The notes beneath the pieces are model-generated. The model was not told where the DNA came from, did no database searches, and saw only the letters and a list, made by a program, of their open reading frames with translations. Made by a program: the position numbers and the translations under genes. DNA of 64,000 bases, from the NCBI RefSeq assembly GCF_029893585.1, contig NZ_JARXYX010000012.1, positions 124,001 to 188,000 of the forward strand, read 5' to 3'. Positions 15,593 through 24,729 of this stretch are shown piece after piece (position 1 is the first letter of the stretch; the number at the start of each line of letters is the position of its first letter). The stretch is from Streptomyces sp. LBL (GTDB lineage Bacteria > Actinomycetota > Actinomycetes > Streptomycetales > Streptomycetaceae).

Positions 15593-18187
15593 ATGTCTAG
15601 ACGGACAGGTTCCCGGCGCCGCCTCGGCTCCATACGTCTCTCCCTCATCCTCCTGGCACTGGTGCCGAGCGTCACCCTCGCCGCCCTGTGGGGTCTGACG
15701 ACGACGCAGATGTTCTCGGAGGGCCTCAGACTGCGCTCACAGACGGAACTGAGCATGTCGACCGGCGCGATGGGCACCGACGCCACACTCGCGCTCCAGC
15801 GGGAACGCGGGTTGTCGGCCGCCTGGCTGGCCGCGCAGCCCGGCTCCCGGGCAGCCCTGGACCGGGCGCGCGGGGAGACGGACAAGGCGGTCGCGAAGCT
15901 CGTCGGCCGGGCCGACGCCATTCAGAAGGCCCCCACCCGCGTGGCCGATCGGCTGTACTCGGTCGTCGGGTCGGTGGGCAGCCTGGAGTACTACCGCAGT
16001 CAGGTGAACAACCCCACCGACATCACCGCCGAGCAGGCGCTGGACCAGTACACCTCGATCATCGACGACCAGATCCACGCTTTCCAGGAGCTCTCCCAGG
16101 TCGACGACGGCGACCTCACCTCGCAGGCCGGTCCCCTGGTCGCCCTGGAGCACGCGGCGGAGCTGGTCTCCCAGGAGGACGCCCGGCTCACCCTCGCCTG
16201 GCCGTCGGGATACCTCGATGAGAAGGCGCGGACCGAGTTCGGCCACATGGTCAACACCCGGCGCTGGATCGTCCAGGACGAGATCGTGCCCGCGCTGCGC
16301 GGCAGCACGAAGGCGCAGACCGAGCGGATCCTGCAGAGCCCTCAGTGGCAGACCCTGCAGACCGTCGAGGACCGGGTGCTCGCGGCCCGGCCGTCCGACG
16401 CCCACCGGGTCGCCCTGCCCGAGGCGCAGAAGCAGTGGGCCACGGCGATGAAGACGGTCGCCGCCGAGTACGGCGCCCTGATCCGGCAGCAGACCTCCGC
16501 ACTGCTCGACCGCAGCGCCGACAAGGCCGACGGGCTGCTGCTGACGGCCGCCTCGCTGAGCGCCGGAGGACTCGTCGCGGTGCTGCTGTGCGTGGGCATG
16601 TCCTGGCGGATCACCCGTTCCCTGTCCCGGCGGCTGCACGGTCTGCGGGAAGCCACCCTCGGGCTGGCCGAGGAGCGACTGCCCGACGTGGTGCGCCGGT
16701 TGGAGCGGGGCGAGAAGGTCGACATCGACCTGGCAGCACCCCCGCTGGACTACGGCTCGGACGAACTCGGCCAGGTGGCCCAGGCGTTCAACACCGCACA
16801 GCGCACGGCCGTGGTGACCACCGTGGAACTCGCCGACACCCGGCGCGGTTTCCAGAAGGTGATTCTCGGCATCGCACGGCAGAGCCAGAACCTGGTCAAC
16901 CTCCAGCTCAGTCAGCTCGACGCGCTGGAGCGTGAGCACCAGGACCCCGACGTTCTCAAGGGCCTGTACGAACTGGACTCCACGGCCAGCCAGTTGCGCC
17001 GCTACGAGGAGAACCTCGTCATCATCAGCGGTGAGCAGCCGCGGCGCAGCTGGACCGAACCGGTCGCGCTGGTCGACATCCTGCGCAGCGCGGTCGGCGA
17101 GGTCGCCGAGTACCAGCGGGTGGAGGTGCTCACCGACTTGGAGGTGTTCCTGGTGCCGCCCGCGGTGGCGGACGTGATCCATCTGCTGGCCGAGTTGATC
17201 GACAACGCCACCGCGTACTCCCCCGCGCCGAGTCCCGTCGGGGTGCGGGCCGCGATGGTGGCCAAGGGGCTGGCCGTCGAGGTCGAGGACCGGGGTCTGG
17301 GCCTGTCCGAAGAGGAATACGCCTCCCTCAACGCCCAGTTGGCCGACCCGCCGCAGTTCGACGTGGTGGCGCTCGCCGACGACCTGCGGCTCGGCATGTT
17401 CGTGATCTCCCGGCTTGCCAGGCGGCACGGCATCGGGGTCACCCTGCGCTCCTCGCCGTACGGCGGCACCACGGCGATCGTGCTGATCCCACACGAGGTG
17501 GTGGTGCCGGAGGCCGCGGTCGTACGGCCCGCGAAGGGCGCGGCGTCCACGGCGGCACCCGAGTCCCGGAAGGACGCGGTGAAGGACCCGGACCCCGTCC
17601 AGAACCCGGACCCCTCCCCCACCCCCCACGCTCACCGCCTCGTACCCACCGCCAGGACGTCCGCCACCACCCGGACGCCGGCCCCCGCCACCACCCCGAC
17701 GCCGGCCCCCGCCACCGCCCGGACGTCCGCCACCGCCACCGCCACCGCCCCCGGCCCCGCCCCCCGCTTCGACGGCCTCACCCCGCTGCCCCGTCGCGTC
17801 CCGCAGACCAGCCTGGTCGCCGAGCTCCGCGAGGAGGCGTCGGCCGACGAGACCGACGCCGACGCCGACGCCGACTTCACCGCGGAGCACGCCGCCTCCT
17901 CGCTCGCCGGCTTCCAGGCCGGAACCCTCCGGGCACGCGACGAGGACGGACCAGCCCCGGACGGGGATGGGCCAGCCCCGGACGAGGGCGGACCGGCCCC
18001 GTGCAACGACGTGCCGACGCGGCACGACGACAAGGACGACGCGACACCGTACGACGACAAGGACGAGCCCACGCCGTACGACGACAAGGAAGACCTCCCG
18101 CCGTACGACAAGCAGGGATCAGCCCCGCCGGACCTCTTCGCCTCGAACCCAGCCGTCATCCCGACTTCTCACGCCGACCGCTCATGA
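15593..18187 (+). CDS. cvnA: CvnA: nitrate/nitrite-sensor-domain histidine-kinase-like protein (conservon 1)
   Basis: 864 aa with AAGGAAGA upstream of ATG 15593. Order: TM1 (about 14-34), extracellular NIT sensor domain (about 50-315), TM2 (about 322-342), HAMP-like linker (342-420), then the ATP-binding domain with N box ELIDNATAYSP (near 533) and G box EDRGLGL (near 564). There is no typical H-box; VNLQLSQLDALEREHQD takes the place of the dimerisation helix. The last 220 residues are a Pro/Ala/Thr-rich tail ending in acidic PYDDKD-type repeats (18025-18110). CvnA proteins sit in the membrane with CvnB, C and D in a complex likened to eukaryotic GPCR/G-protein signalling. Ligand unknown. Confidence 0.92.
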   Translation: MSRRTGSRRRLGSIRLSLILLALVPSVTLAALWGLTTTQMFSEGLRLRSQTELSMSTGAMGTDATLALQRERGLSAAWLAAQPGSRAALDRARGETDKAVAKLVGRADAIQKAPTRVADRLYSVVGSVGSLEYYRSQVNNPTDITAEQALDQYTSIIDDQIHAFQELSQVDDGDLTSQAGPLVALEHAAELVSQEDARLTLAWPSGYLDEKARTEFGHMVNTRRWIVQDEIVPALRGSTKAQTERILQSPQWQTLQTVEDRVLAARPSDAHRVALPEAQKQWATAMKTVAAEYGALIRQQTSALLDRSADKADGLLLTAASLSAGGLVAVLLCVGMSWRITRSLSRRLHGLREATLGLAEERLPDVVRRLERGEKVDIDLAAPPLDYGSDELGQVAQAFNTAQRTAVVTTVELADTRRGFQKVILGIARQSQNLVNLQLSQLDALEREHQDPDVLKGLYELDSTASQLRRYEENLVIISGEQPRRSWTEPVALVDILRSAVGEVAEYQRVEVLTDLEVFLVPPAVADVIHLLAELIDNATAYSPAPSPVGVRAAMVAKGLAVEVEDRGLGLSEEEYASLNAQLADPPQFDVVALADDLRLGMFVISRLARRHGIGVTLRSSPYGGTTAIVLIPHEVVVPEAAVVRPAKGAASTAAPESRKDAVKDPDPVQNPDPSPTPHAHRLVPTARTSATTRTPAPATTPTPAPATARTSATATATAPGPAPRFDGLTPLPRRVPQTSLVAELREEASADETDADADADFTAEHAASSLAGFQAGTLRARDEDGPAPDGDGPAPDEGGPAPCNDVPTRHDDKDDATPYDDKDEPTPYDDKEDLPPYDKQGSAPPDLFASNPAVIPTSHADRS

Positions 18188-18198
18188 AGGACACCGCC

Positions 18199-18630
18199 AT
18201 GACACGCCCCACGCCCGCCACGGACACCCAGCTGGACCAGTTGCTCACCGGTCTCGTGGACCGGGTCGCCGACGTGAACCACGCCGTCGTGCTCTCCGAG
18301 GACGGACTGGTCGTCAGCAGGTCCACCGGCTTCGTGCGGGACGACGCCGAACGGCTGGCGGCGACCGCCTCCGGGCTGATGAGCCTCAGCAAAGGCGTCA
18401 GCATGGACTTCCGCGGCGGCCCGGTGCGCCAGGCACTCATCGAGATGGCCAACAGCTTCCTGATCCTGACCTCCGCCGGACCCGGCGCCCACCTGGTCGT
18501 CCTGACCGGACCGGGAGCCGACGTCGGCGTGGTGGCGTACCAGATGAACATGCTGGTGAAGAGGATCGGCGAGCACCTGAGCGCGGCACCTAGGGCCCAT
18601 GCGGGACCCACGGCCGCCTCCGGCGAGTGA
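18199..18630 (+). CDS. cvnB: CvnB: roadblock/LC7-domain protein (conservon 1)
   Basis: 143 aa roadblock/LC7 fold (NHAVVLSEDGLVVSRSTGF, RLAATASGLMSLSKGV, VLTGPGADVGVVAYQMNMLV). Roadblock proteins regulate small Ras-like GTPases; here the partner is CvnD. I chose ATG 18199, which has AAGGA eight bases upstream; an ATG at 18184 overlapping the cvnA stop (ATGA) is an alternative that adds five residues. Confidence 0.9.
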   Translation: MTRPTPATDTQLDQLLTGLVDRVADVNHAVVLSEDGLVVSRSTGFVRDDAERLAATASGLMSLSKGVSMDFRGGPVRQALIEMANSFLILTSAGPGAHLVVLTGPGADVGVVAYQMNMLVKRIGEHLSAAPRAHAGPTAASGE

Positions 18631-18991
18631 GGTGAGCGGAAGCGACGCGGCGGGCCGGCTGGTACGGCCCTTCGCCCTGACCGGTGGCCGGACCCGGCCG
18701 AGCCGCGCCGACTTCACCCTCATCACCACGGTGACGGCGGTGGATCCGGCGCCGGAGCGGGCCCCCCGGCCGCAGCCCGAGCAGACGCGGATCCTGCGCC
18801 GGTGCGCACGGCCGGTGGCCGTGGCGGAGCTGGCCGCGCTGCTGGACCTTCCGATGAGCGTGATCGTCATCATGCTCAGCGACCTGCTGGAGGCCGGTCT
18901 GATCACCGCCCGCCCACCGCACCACGTCTCGCCCCGCGCCCCGCGCATGGACCTGCTGCAGAAAGTGAGGGACGGCCTTGGCCGGCTCTGA
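18599..18991 (+). CDS. cvnC: CvnC: DUF742 protein (conservon 1)
   Basis: 130 aa DUF742 protein: LVRPFALTGGRTRPSR at the N-terminus, then a winged-helix-like segment (PVAVAELAALLDLPMSVIVIMLSDLLEAGLI). It overlaps cvnB by 32 bp from ATG 18599; a GTG at 18632, one base after the cvnB stop, gives a 119-aa form and is about equally likely. Known members form part of the conservon complex; molecular role unclear. Confidence 0.88.
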   Translation: MRDPRPPPASEVSGSDAAGRLVRPFALTGGRTRPSRADFTLITTVTAVDPAPERAPRPQPEQTRILRRCARPVAVAELAALLDLPMSVIVIMLSDLLEAGLITARPPHHVSPRAPRMDLLQKVRDGLGRL

Positions 18992-19589
18992 CGCCGCCGC
19001 CCCGGCGGCACCCGACACCGTCAAGATCCTGATCGCCGGGGGCTTCGGCGTCGGCAAGACCACGATGGTCGGGTCGGTCAGCGAGATCGCCCCGCTGCGT
19101 ACCGAGGAGTCGCTGACCGCCGCGGGTCTGGGCGTCGACGACCTGGACGGCATCGAGGAGAAACGTGCCACCACCGTGGCTCTGGACTTCGGCCGGATCA
19201 CGATCAGCGACGAGCTGGTGCTCTATCTCTTCGGCACGCCCGGGCAGCAGCGGTTCTGGTTCATGTGGAACGACCTGGCCGTCGGCGCGCTGGGCGCGGT
19301 GGTGCTGATCGACGTCCGCAGGCCGGAGTCGAGCTTCGCCGCCGTCGACTTCTTCGAGCGGCGGGGCATCCCGTTCGTCGTCGGCGTCAACGGCTTCCAC
19401 GGACGGCATCCGTACCCGCCGCAGGACGTCCGGGACGCGCTGGCGCTGCCGGAGCACGTCCCGGTGCTGCTGTGCGACGCCCGGGAGCGCGGCTCCTGCC
19501 GGGACGTACTGATCGCCCTTCTGGACCGGGTGATCGCCGAGGCGGGCGAGGGCGACAGCCCGGGTCGGCTCACCCGTCCGGTCCGCTGA
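18978..19589 (+). CDS. cvnD: CvnD: small Ras-like GTPase (conservon 1)
   Basis: 203 aa. G1 P-loop GGFGVGKTTMVG, switch-II/G3 LYLFGTPGQQRFW, and a divergent G4 (VVGVNGFHG instead of NKxD), all typical of CvnD/MglA-like GTPases. It starts at TTG 18978, inside cvnC, with AGGGA upstream; no ATG or GTG fits the family N-terminus. It closes the four-gene operon, followed by a strong hairpin. Confidence 0.9.
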   Translation: MAGSDAAAPAAPDTVKILIAGGFGVGKTTMVGSVSEIAPLRTEESLTAAGLGVDDLDGIEEKRATTVALDFGRITISDELVLYLFGTPGQQRFWFMWNDLAVGALGAVVLIDVRRPESSFAAVDFFERRGIPFVVGVNGFHGRHPYPPQDVRDALALPEHVPVLLCDARERGSCRDVLIALLDRVIAEAGEGDSPGRLTRPVR

Positions 19590-19742
19590 GGCTCGGTCGC
19601 AGCGGTCACGGCGGTCGCGGCTGTGGCGGCAATGGCGGCGCCCGGTCCGCTGAGGGGCTCGGTCGCGGCGGTGGCGCCCGGCGGCGACGAGGACGTGAGG
19701 ACCGCCGGCCGGTGTGCCTCCAGGACGACTCCACCGAGGACA

Positions 19743-19777
19743 GCGCGGGTGCCCCCCGTTCGGGAGGGCACCCGCGC
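19743..19777. terminator. Bidirectional hairpin between cvnD1 and the betaine-binding gene
   Basis: GCGCGGGTGCC (19743-19753) pairs perfectly with GGCACCCGCGC (19767-19777); the loop carries a further CCCG/CGGG stem. It lies between convergent genes, where an intrinsic terminator of the streptomycete U-poor type is expected. Confidence 0.7.
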
Positions 19778-19793
19778 CGATCCGTCAGCCGAG

Positions 19794-19850
19794 GCGTCCA
19801 AGGGCGGACGTCGCGTCCAAGGGCAGACATCGCGTCCAAGGGCGGACGTC
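19794..19850. repeat. Three tandem 19-bp repeats
   Basis: GCGTCCAAGGGCGGACGTC is repeated three times without gaps; the middle copy has two differences. The unit is nearly self-complementary (GCGTCC/GGACGT). It ends one base before, or at, the stop codon of the binding-protein gene. Confidence 0.8.
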
Positions 19851-20805
19851 AGCTCAGGCCGGCCGACTTCAGCCAGGCCTTGGCGACGTCGAGCGGGTCC
19901 TTGCTCTCGAGCTGCACCTGGGAGTCCATGTCCAGCAGCGACTTCGTGTCCAGCTTGGCCGAGACCTCGTTGAGGGCGGCGACGCCTTCCTGGGAGAGGC
20001 CGGACTTGTACACCAGCGGGGTCACGCTCGCGAAGCCGAAGAGGTTCTTCGGGTCCTGGAGGACGACGAACTTCTCCTTGACGATGGTCGGGTCCGTGGT
20101 GAAGATGTCCGCGGCCTGGACGGTGTTCTTCGTCAGCGCCGCCTGGGTCAGCGGACCGCCCGCGTCCAGCGCCTTGAACGACTTGAACTTCAGGCCGTAC
20201 TGCGCCTGCAGGCCCAGCAGGCCCTGCTGCCGGGTCTGGAACTCCGGCGAACCGCCGATGACCAGCTCGGGCGCGATGTTCTTGAGGTCCGCGAGCGTGG
20301 ACTGCGAGGTGAGGTTGTGCTTCTTCGCGGTGTCCGCGTTGACGCTGACGGAGTCCTTGTCCTCGGCCGGCGACGACTCCAGCAACGTCAGCTTCGAGTC
20401 GAGCTTGGCCTTCGCGGCCGCGTTCACGGCCGCGGCCGACTTCTGCTCCGCCTTCGGGTCCAGATAGGCGAGCAGCGAACCGTTGTACTCCGGCAGAACA
20501 GTGATGGAACCGTTCTTCAGCAGGCCGTAGGTGGTCTCACGGCTGCCGATGTTCGGCTTGTAGGAGACCTTGATGCCCTTGGCCTTCAGGGCCTCGCCGT
20601 AGATGTCGGCGATCAGGATGCTCTCGGCGAAGTTGTTGGAGCCGACGACGACCGTGCCGCTCTTCGCGGTGTCGGCGAGCGGGTCGGACGTGTCGTCGGA
20701 TGAGGAGGAACATCCCGCCAGCAGGGCGGTGGCGGCGGCGAGCGCGAGGGCGGCCACGCCGGGACGTCTCCTGAGGGGCCTGCTGTGGGCTGCGTAGGAA
20801 GTCAC
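19849..20805 (-). CDS. Glycine betaine/choline-type (OpuCC/ProX-like) binding lipoprotein
   Basis: 318 aa from GTG 20805. Lipobox LLAGC (Cys32), then an OpuAC-type binding fold: TVVVGSNNFAESILIADIYGEALKAKG, NIGSRETTYGLLKNGSITVLPEYNGSLLAYL, and TKNTVQAADIFTTDPTIVKEKFVVLQDPK. It should capture osmoprotectants for the importer whose permeases and ATPase are encoded at 25819-28351 on the same strand. Conservon 2 separates it from them, so it must have its own promoter, in the gap 20806-21184. Confidence 0.9.
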   Translation of the reverse strand: MTSYAAHSRPLRRRPGVAALALAAATALLAGCSSSSDDTSDPLADTAKSGTVVVGSNNFAESILIADIYGEALKAKGIKVSYKPNIGSRETTYGLLKNGSITVLPEYNGSLLAYLDPKAEQKSAAAVNAAAKAKLDSKLTLLESSPAEDKDSVSVNADTAKKHNLTSQSTLADLKNIAPELVIGGSPEFQTRQQGLLGLQAQYGLKFKSFKALDAGGPLTQAALTKNTVQAADIFTTDPTIVKEKFVVLQDPKNLFGFASVTPLVYKSGLSQEGVAALNEVSAKLDTKSLLDMDSQVQLESKDPLDVAKAWLKSAGLS

Positions 20806-21184
20806 GATTTCCGTTCCGGACTCTGGGGGTTGCTCGGAAGCTCTTCCACTGATCCAATCCAGCGGGTTCTTGGTCAGTCAAGAGAAGGCCGGTCACCAAT
20901 TGGCCTCAATGTCTGATCATTTGTGAATGGCGAAGAAACAGGATCATCACCGAACCCGCCCATCCATGGGTGAGTCGTGATGGATTCTTGACGCAGGCGG
21001 GCACGATCCGGCGACGAAAGAGGCTGTAGTCTCCCGGAAGTTGGCTCCGGTCACAGTGGCGTGCGGGGCTGCATCGGTATTGTCTGGTCATACTTTGTCT
21101 GGTCACACCGCGCCGCCCCATATCGATCAGAAACGGTCATGTGGAGTTCTTCGCGCGCCGTAAGACACCCACGAAGGAGGCCAG
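20806..21184. promoter_or_regulatory. Divergent control region between betaine-binding gene and cvnA2
   Basis: The 379-bp gap holds no gene. TTGTCTGGTCA occurs twice in direct orientation with a 15-bp period (21080-21090 and 21095-21105), about 80 bp before the cvnA2 start, which looks like a tandem operator or a promoter-associated site. The strong RBS GAAGGAGG lies at 21173-21180. Confidence 0.5.
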
Positions 21185-24100
21185 GTGTCCACGACCGAGG
21201 TGGGCGCAGCCGCCCAGCCGACACCGCCGTCGGACCCGGGTGACGCATCCTTCGTACAGGGTGTCCGGCGGCTACGGGCGTTCGCCGACCGCTGGCCGTT
21301 CCGCCGCAAGCTCAACGTCCTGGTCGGTGTTCCGCTGGCCGTGGTCGCCGCCCTGCTCGCCTATCTGATCGCCGACCAGGTGAGCCAGGCCTGGGACACG
21401 GGCTCCGCCGCGCAGCTGGTCCGGGACAGCGCGCAGGTCGCGGAGCTGGTCGACCGGGTGGAGGCCGAGCACCAGCAGGCCATCCTGCTGTCCGTACGGT
21501 ATGAGGCCGCGCCCGCGGGCGCCCACCCCTCCTCCGTCGACTACCGCAAGGCGCAGACCGCGGTCGACGTCCAGGTCGAGAAGGTGCGTGACACCTTCGG
21601 CGGCCGGCTGCCGGACACCGAAGCGCAGGCCCTGCGGGAGATCAACGGCCTCACGAGTCTGCGCGACACCGTCGAGCAGGGGTATCTGCCCGCCGACAAC
21701 ATCGACCCGGCCTACACCAACGCCTCCAAGGGCCTGATCGACGGCCTCGGCCTGGACCACAACGAGGCCCTCACCGGCACCTTCACCGGCAACCTGCTGG
21801 ACTCCCTGCTGCGCGCCGACGCCGCCCACAGCGCCTTCGAGACGGCTGTGTTCTCCGCGCGCACCGGTGACAGCAACGCCCAGATCGAGTTCATCGGCGC
21901 GGTCGGCTTCGAGAACGAGTACACCCACCAGGCCGACCGATTCGCCCGGTTCGCGACCGAGGCCCAGGCGGACGAGCTGGGCGGGATCGAGCACAACAGC
22001 TCCCAGGCCACCATCGGCCGGCACTACGCCGAGCTGCAGATCGACCCCGGCAACCTGCAGGCCGGAACGCCCACGCAGATCCGTGAGGCCTTCACCGGGG
22101 CGCTCGGCTCCTACCCCGACTACCGGCTCCAGTCGGAGACCCGGCTGCAGATCACCGCGTCCCTCATCGGCCAGATCGCCGACCGCGCCGAGGACGCCTC
22201 CGGCGAGGCCGCCTGGCGCGCGGGTCTGCTGCTGGGCCTGGCGGCGTTCGGCTTCGCCATGTGGATCGCCTTCGCGGTCCTCGTACGGCGGTCCGTGGTG
22301 CGCCCGGTGCAGGCGCTGACGGGTGCCGCACGGCAGGTCGCCGACATCGCCGGACGTGAGCTCGCGCGGGTCGCCGACGACGACGCCGAGGACGACGCGC
22401 CGCCGCGGCTGCGCGAGGTGCCGGTGACCGCGCAGGACGAGATCGGCGACCTGGCCGAGGCCTTCAACCACGTCCAGACCACGGCCGCCGCGCTCCTTGA
22501 GCGGCAGGTGCTCAGCCGGCGCAACGTCGCCGAGATGTTCGGCAACGTGGGTCGCCGGGTCAGCAACCTCACCACGCGGCAGCTGGCGCTGATCGACGCG
22601 GTGGAGCGGGGTGAGACCGACCCCGCGCTGCTGGAGCGGCTGTACTCCATCGACCACATCGCGGTCCGGTTGCGCCGCAACGCGGACAGCCTGATGCTGC
22701 TGGCCGGCATCCGCGAGACGGTCCTCGCCTCCGGTCCGCTCGCGCTGACCAACGTCGTACGGGCCGCGCTGGGCCAGATCGAGGGCTTCCAGCGCGTACA
22801 GCTGCGGGCCGCGACCGAGGCCATGGTCGCGCCCGACATGATCGGCGACCTCACGCTGATGATGGCCGAGCTCGTGGAGAACGCCGTGTCGTTCTCGCCC
22901 ACGGGCAGCCCCGTCGAGGTGACGGTCCGCGGCGGCGCCGAGGGCGCGCTGGTCGTGGTCACCGACCACGGTCTGGGGATGAGCGCGGAACGGCTCGCCG
23001 AGGAGAACGCCCGCCTGATCCGCCGCGAACGCCTCGACGTGGTCCCCACGAAGGTCCTCGGCCTGTTCGTGGTCGGCACGCTGGCACGCCGCTGGGAGGT
23101 CGACGTCGCCCTCTCCCGCACCCCCGGCGGCGGCGTCACAGCCGAAGTGACCATCCCGGCGTCCCTCCTCCTGACGATGAGCCCGGTCGCGGTGGCCGCC
23201 CTTGGCGGTGCGGCGAAGAACAGGGGGGCGATCGGCTCGGGGGGCTCGGGTTCGGGCACCGACATGGGAGTGGGCTCGGGCACGGGAGTCGGCACAGCCA
23301 CGGGTTCGGGTACGAGGTCGGGCGCGGGTACGAGGTCGGGCGCGGCCGTGGGGTCGGACTCCGCCGGTCCGCGTTCCGCCGCTGCCCGGACCTCGCATAC
23401 GACGACGCACTCGGCGTCGCTCCAGGGCCCCGCCTCGCTCCAGAGTGCGGCCGGGACCGCGGGTCCGACATCGGCCTCGACCGGCCGTCCGAGCCCGACC
23501 GGCGCACCGCCCGCCGCCGCCAACGGCACCACCCTGGCCGACGGCCCTGCCCCGCTCCCCCGCAGGGTGCCCCAGCGCGACAACGCCCCGGCCGGTTCGT
23601 CGCCGCTCGGCTCGGACGACAACTCCGACAAGAACTCAGCGGCGCCCGGCACGTCGGCCCCAGCGGCCGGCCCCGCCCCGGACGCCACCTCGGCCGCCCC
23701 CGGCAGGCCCGCCGCCCCGGCAGGCGAGTCGCCCGGCACCGACCGCCCCGACGCCCCCTTCATCCCCCGTGCCCGGGACGGTGAGACGGCATCCTCCGCG
23801 TCGGCCCGTGCCGACGGGACGGTGCCCACGGGCCCGCCCGCAGGCGGTGACGGAGCCCGCCCCCTGCGCCGCCGCGTCCGGGGAGCGACCCTGCGTACGG
23901 CCTTCGGGGCCGACCCCGACCAGCAGGCCGCACGCCGGTCCGCGCCCCGGCCCGCCGACGCGGACGCCGTACGTGCCGCGCTCGACGAGTTCGAGGCGGC
24001 CGTGGAGCGCGCCCACCGCGACAGCGAGGGCGACGACACGGCCACGCACCACGTCACCCCCGACGACGACACCAGGACCACCACGACCACCGCCACCGCC

Positions 24101-24223
24101 ACCACCCCGACCACGACCACCGCCGCCACCACCACCAGCCCGACCCCCGTGCCCCGCGTCAGCGGATCCGCACCCGACCCCATGCACCAGCACCACCACT
24201 CCCCGGAAGGAGCGGAGCAGTGA
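21185..24223 (+). CDS. cvnA: CvnA: nitrate/nitrite-sensor-domain histidine-kinase-like protein (conservon 2)
   Basis: 1012 aa from GTG 21185 with GAAGGAGG upstream. Architecture: TM1 about 43-63 (NVLVGVPLAVVAALLAYLIA), extracellular NIT domain about 75-335, TM2 about 346-368, HAMP about 370-430, degenerate dimerisation region (VSNLTTRQLALIDAVERGE), ATP-binding N box ELVENAVSFSP (near 562) and G box TDHGLGMS (near 593). From about residue 670 the protein is low-complexity: GSGSGTDMGVGSGTG-type repeats, then Ala/Pro/Thr-rich and finally a Thr-rich run. The tail is over 300 residues, longer than that of conservon 1. Membrane receptor-like component of the conservon; ligand unknown. Confidence 0.92.
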   Translation: MSTTEVGAAAQPTPPSDPGDASFVQGVRRLRAFADRWPFRRKLNVLVGVPLAVVAALLAYLIADQVSQAWDTGSAAQLVRDSAQVAELVDRVEAEHQQAILLSVRYEAAPAGAHPSSVDYRKAQTAVDVQVEKVRDTFGGRLPDTEAQALREINGLTSLRDTVEQGYLPADNIDPAYTNASKGLIDGLGLDHNEALTGTFTGNLLDSLLRADAAHSAFETAVFSARTGDSNAQIEFIGAVGFENEYTHQADRFARFATEAQADELGGIEHNSSQATIGRHYAELQIDPGNLQAGTPTQIREAFTGALGSYPDYRLQSETRLQITASLIGQIADRAEDASGEAAWRAGLLLGLAAFGFAMWIAFAVLVRRSVVRPVQALTGAARQVADIAGRELARVADDDAEDDAPPRLREVPVTAQDEIGDLAEAFNHVQTTAAALLERQVLSRRNVAEMFGNVGRRVSNLTTRQLALIDAVERGETDPALLERLYSIDHIAVRLRRNADSLMLLAGIRETVLASGPLALTNVVRAALGQIEGFQRVQLRAATEAMVAPDMIGDLTLMMAELVENAVSFSPTGSPVEVTVRGGAEGALVVVTDHGLGMSAERLAEENARLIRRERLDVVPTKVLGLFVVGTLARRWEVDVALSRTPGGGVTAEVTIPASLLLTMSPVAVAALGGAAKNRGAIGSGGSGSGTDMGVGSGTGVGTATGSGTRSGAGTRSGAAVGSDSAGPRSAAARTSHTTTHSASLQGPASLQSAAGTAGPTSASTGRPSPTGAPPAAANGTTLADGPAPLPRRVPQRDNAPAGSSPLGSDDNSDKNSAAPGTSAPAAGPAPDATSAAPGRPAAPAGESPGTDRPDAPFIPRARDGETASSASARADGTVPTGPPAGGDGARPLRRRVRGATLRTAFGADPDQQAARRSAPRPADADAVRAALDEFEAAVERAHRDSEGDDTATHHVTPDDDTRTTTTTATATTPTTTTAATTTSPTPVPRVSGSAPDPMHQHHHSPEGAEQ

Positions 24224-24693
24224 GCACGTCGACAGGTGACACTCCGACCGGCACCACGCCGGCCGAACTGCAGGCCGCGGCAGCCGACTTCACCTGGCTG
24301 TTGAATCGTTTCGCCACCGAGACGGCGGGCGTCGTCGACGCCATCGCCGTCTCCTCCGACGGCCTGCTCATCGCCGTGTCCGAACTGCGCGAGCACGCCG
24401 ACTCCGAACGCCTGGCCGCGATCGTCTCCGGCATCACCAGCCTGGCCGCCGGGGCCTCCGGCAACTACGGCCTGGGCGGCCTCAACAAGGTCATCATCGA
24501 TCTGGAGGGCGGCCACGTGCTGGTCTCCGCGATCGGCAGCGGCGCCGTCCTCGGCGTGGTCACCGACAAGGAGGCCAAGCTCGGCAACATCGCGTACGAG
24601 ATGACGCTGTTCGCCAACCGTGCCGGCGCCGCGCTCAGCCCCCAGCTCGTGCTCGAACTGAAGAACAGCGTCGGCGCCGCTTCGAAGCGCTGA
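24220..24693 (+). CDS. cvnB: CvnB: roadblock/LC7-domain protein (conservon 2)
   Basis: 157 aa. Start GTG 24220 overlaps the cvnA2 stop (GTGA) with GGAGCGGAG upstream. Core: FTWLLNRFATETAGVVDAIAVSSDGLLIAVS, LAAIVSGITSLAAGA, GGHVLVSAIGSGAVLGVVTDKEAKLGNIAYEM, a roadblock/LC7 fold that would regulate the CvnD GTPase. A 36-bp gap with an RBS (GAGGAGAAAG) leads to cvnC2. Confidence 0.93.
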   Translation: MSTSTGDTPTGTTPAELQAAAADFTWLLNRFATETAGVVDAIAVSSDGLLIAVSELREHADSERLAAIVSGITSLAAGASGNYGLGGLNKVIIDLEGGHVLVSAIGSGAVLGVVTDKEAKLGNIAYEMTLFANRAGAALSPQLVLELKNSVGAASKR

Positions 24694-24729
24694 CCGGGCG
24701 CCGCCCGGGCGAGGAGAAAGACACAACCC

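Noticed and set aside
18025..18110. DDKD motifs resembling an engineered epitope tag
   Set aside because: They are part of diverging natural YDDKD repeats inside an intact CvnA tail; no vector sequence surrounds them.
18184..18198. Upstream ATG for cvnB1 overlapping the cvnA1 stop
   Set aside because: Plausible by ATGA coupling, but ATG 18199 has the better RBS (AAGGA) and the family N-terminus; kept only as an alternative.
21272..23410. 712-codon open frame on the minus strand
   Set aside because: It is a mirror frame of cvnA2, rich in Arg/Gly/His as expected for a high-GC shadow, without family motifs.
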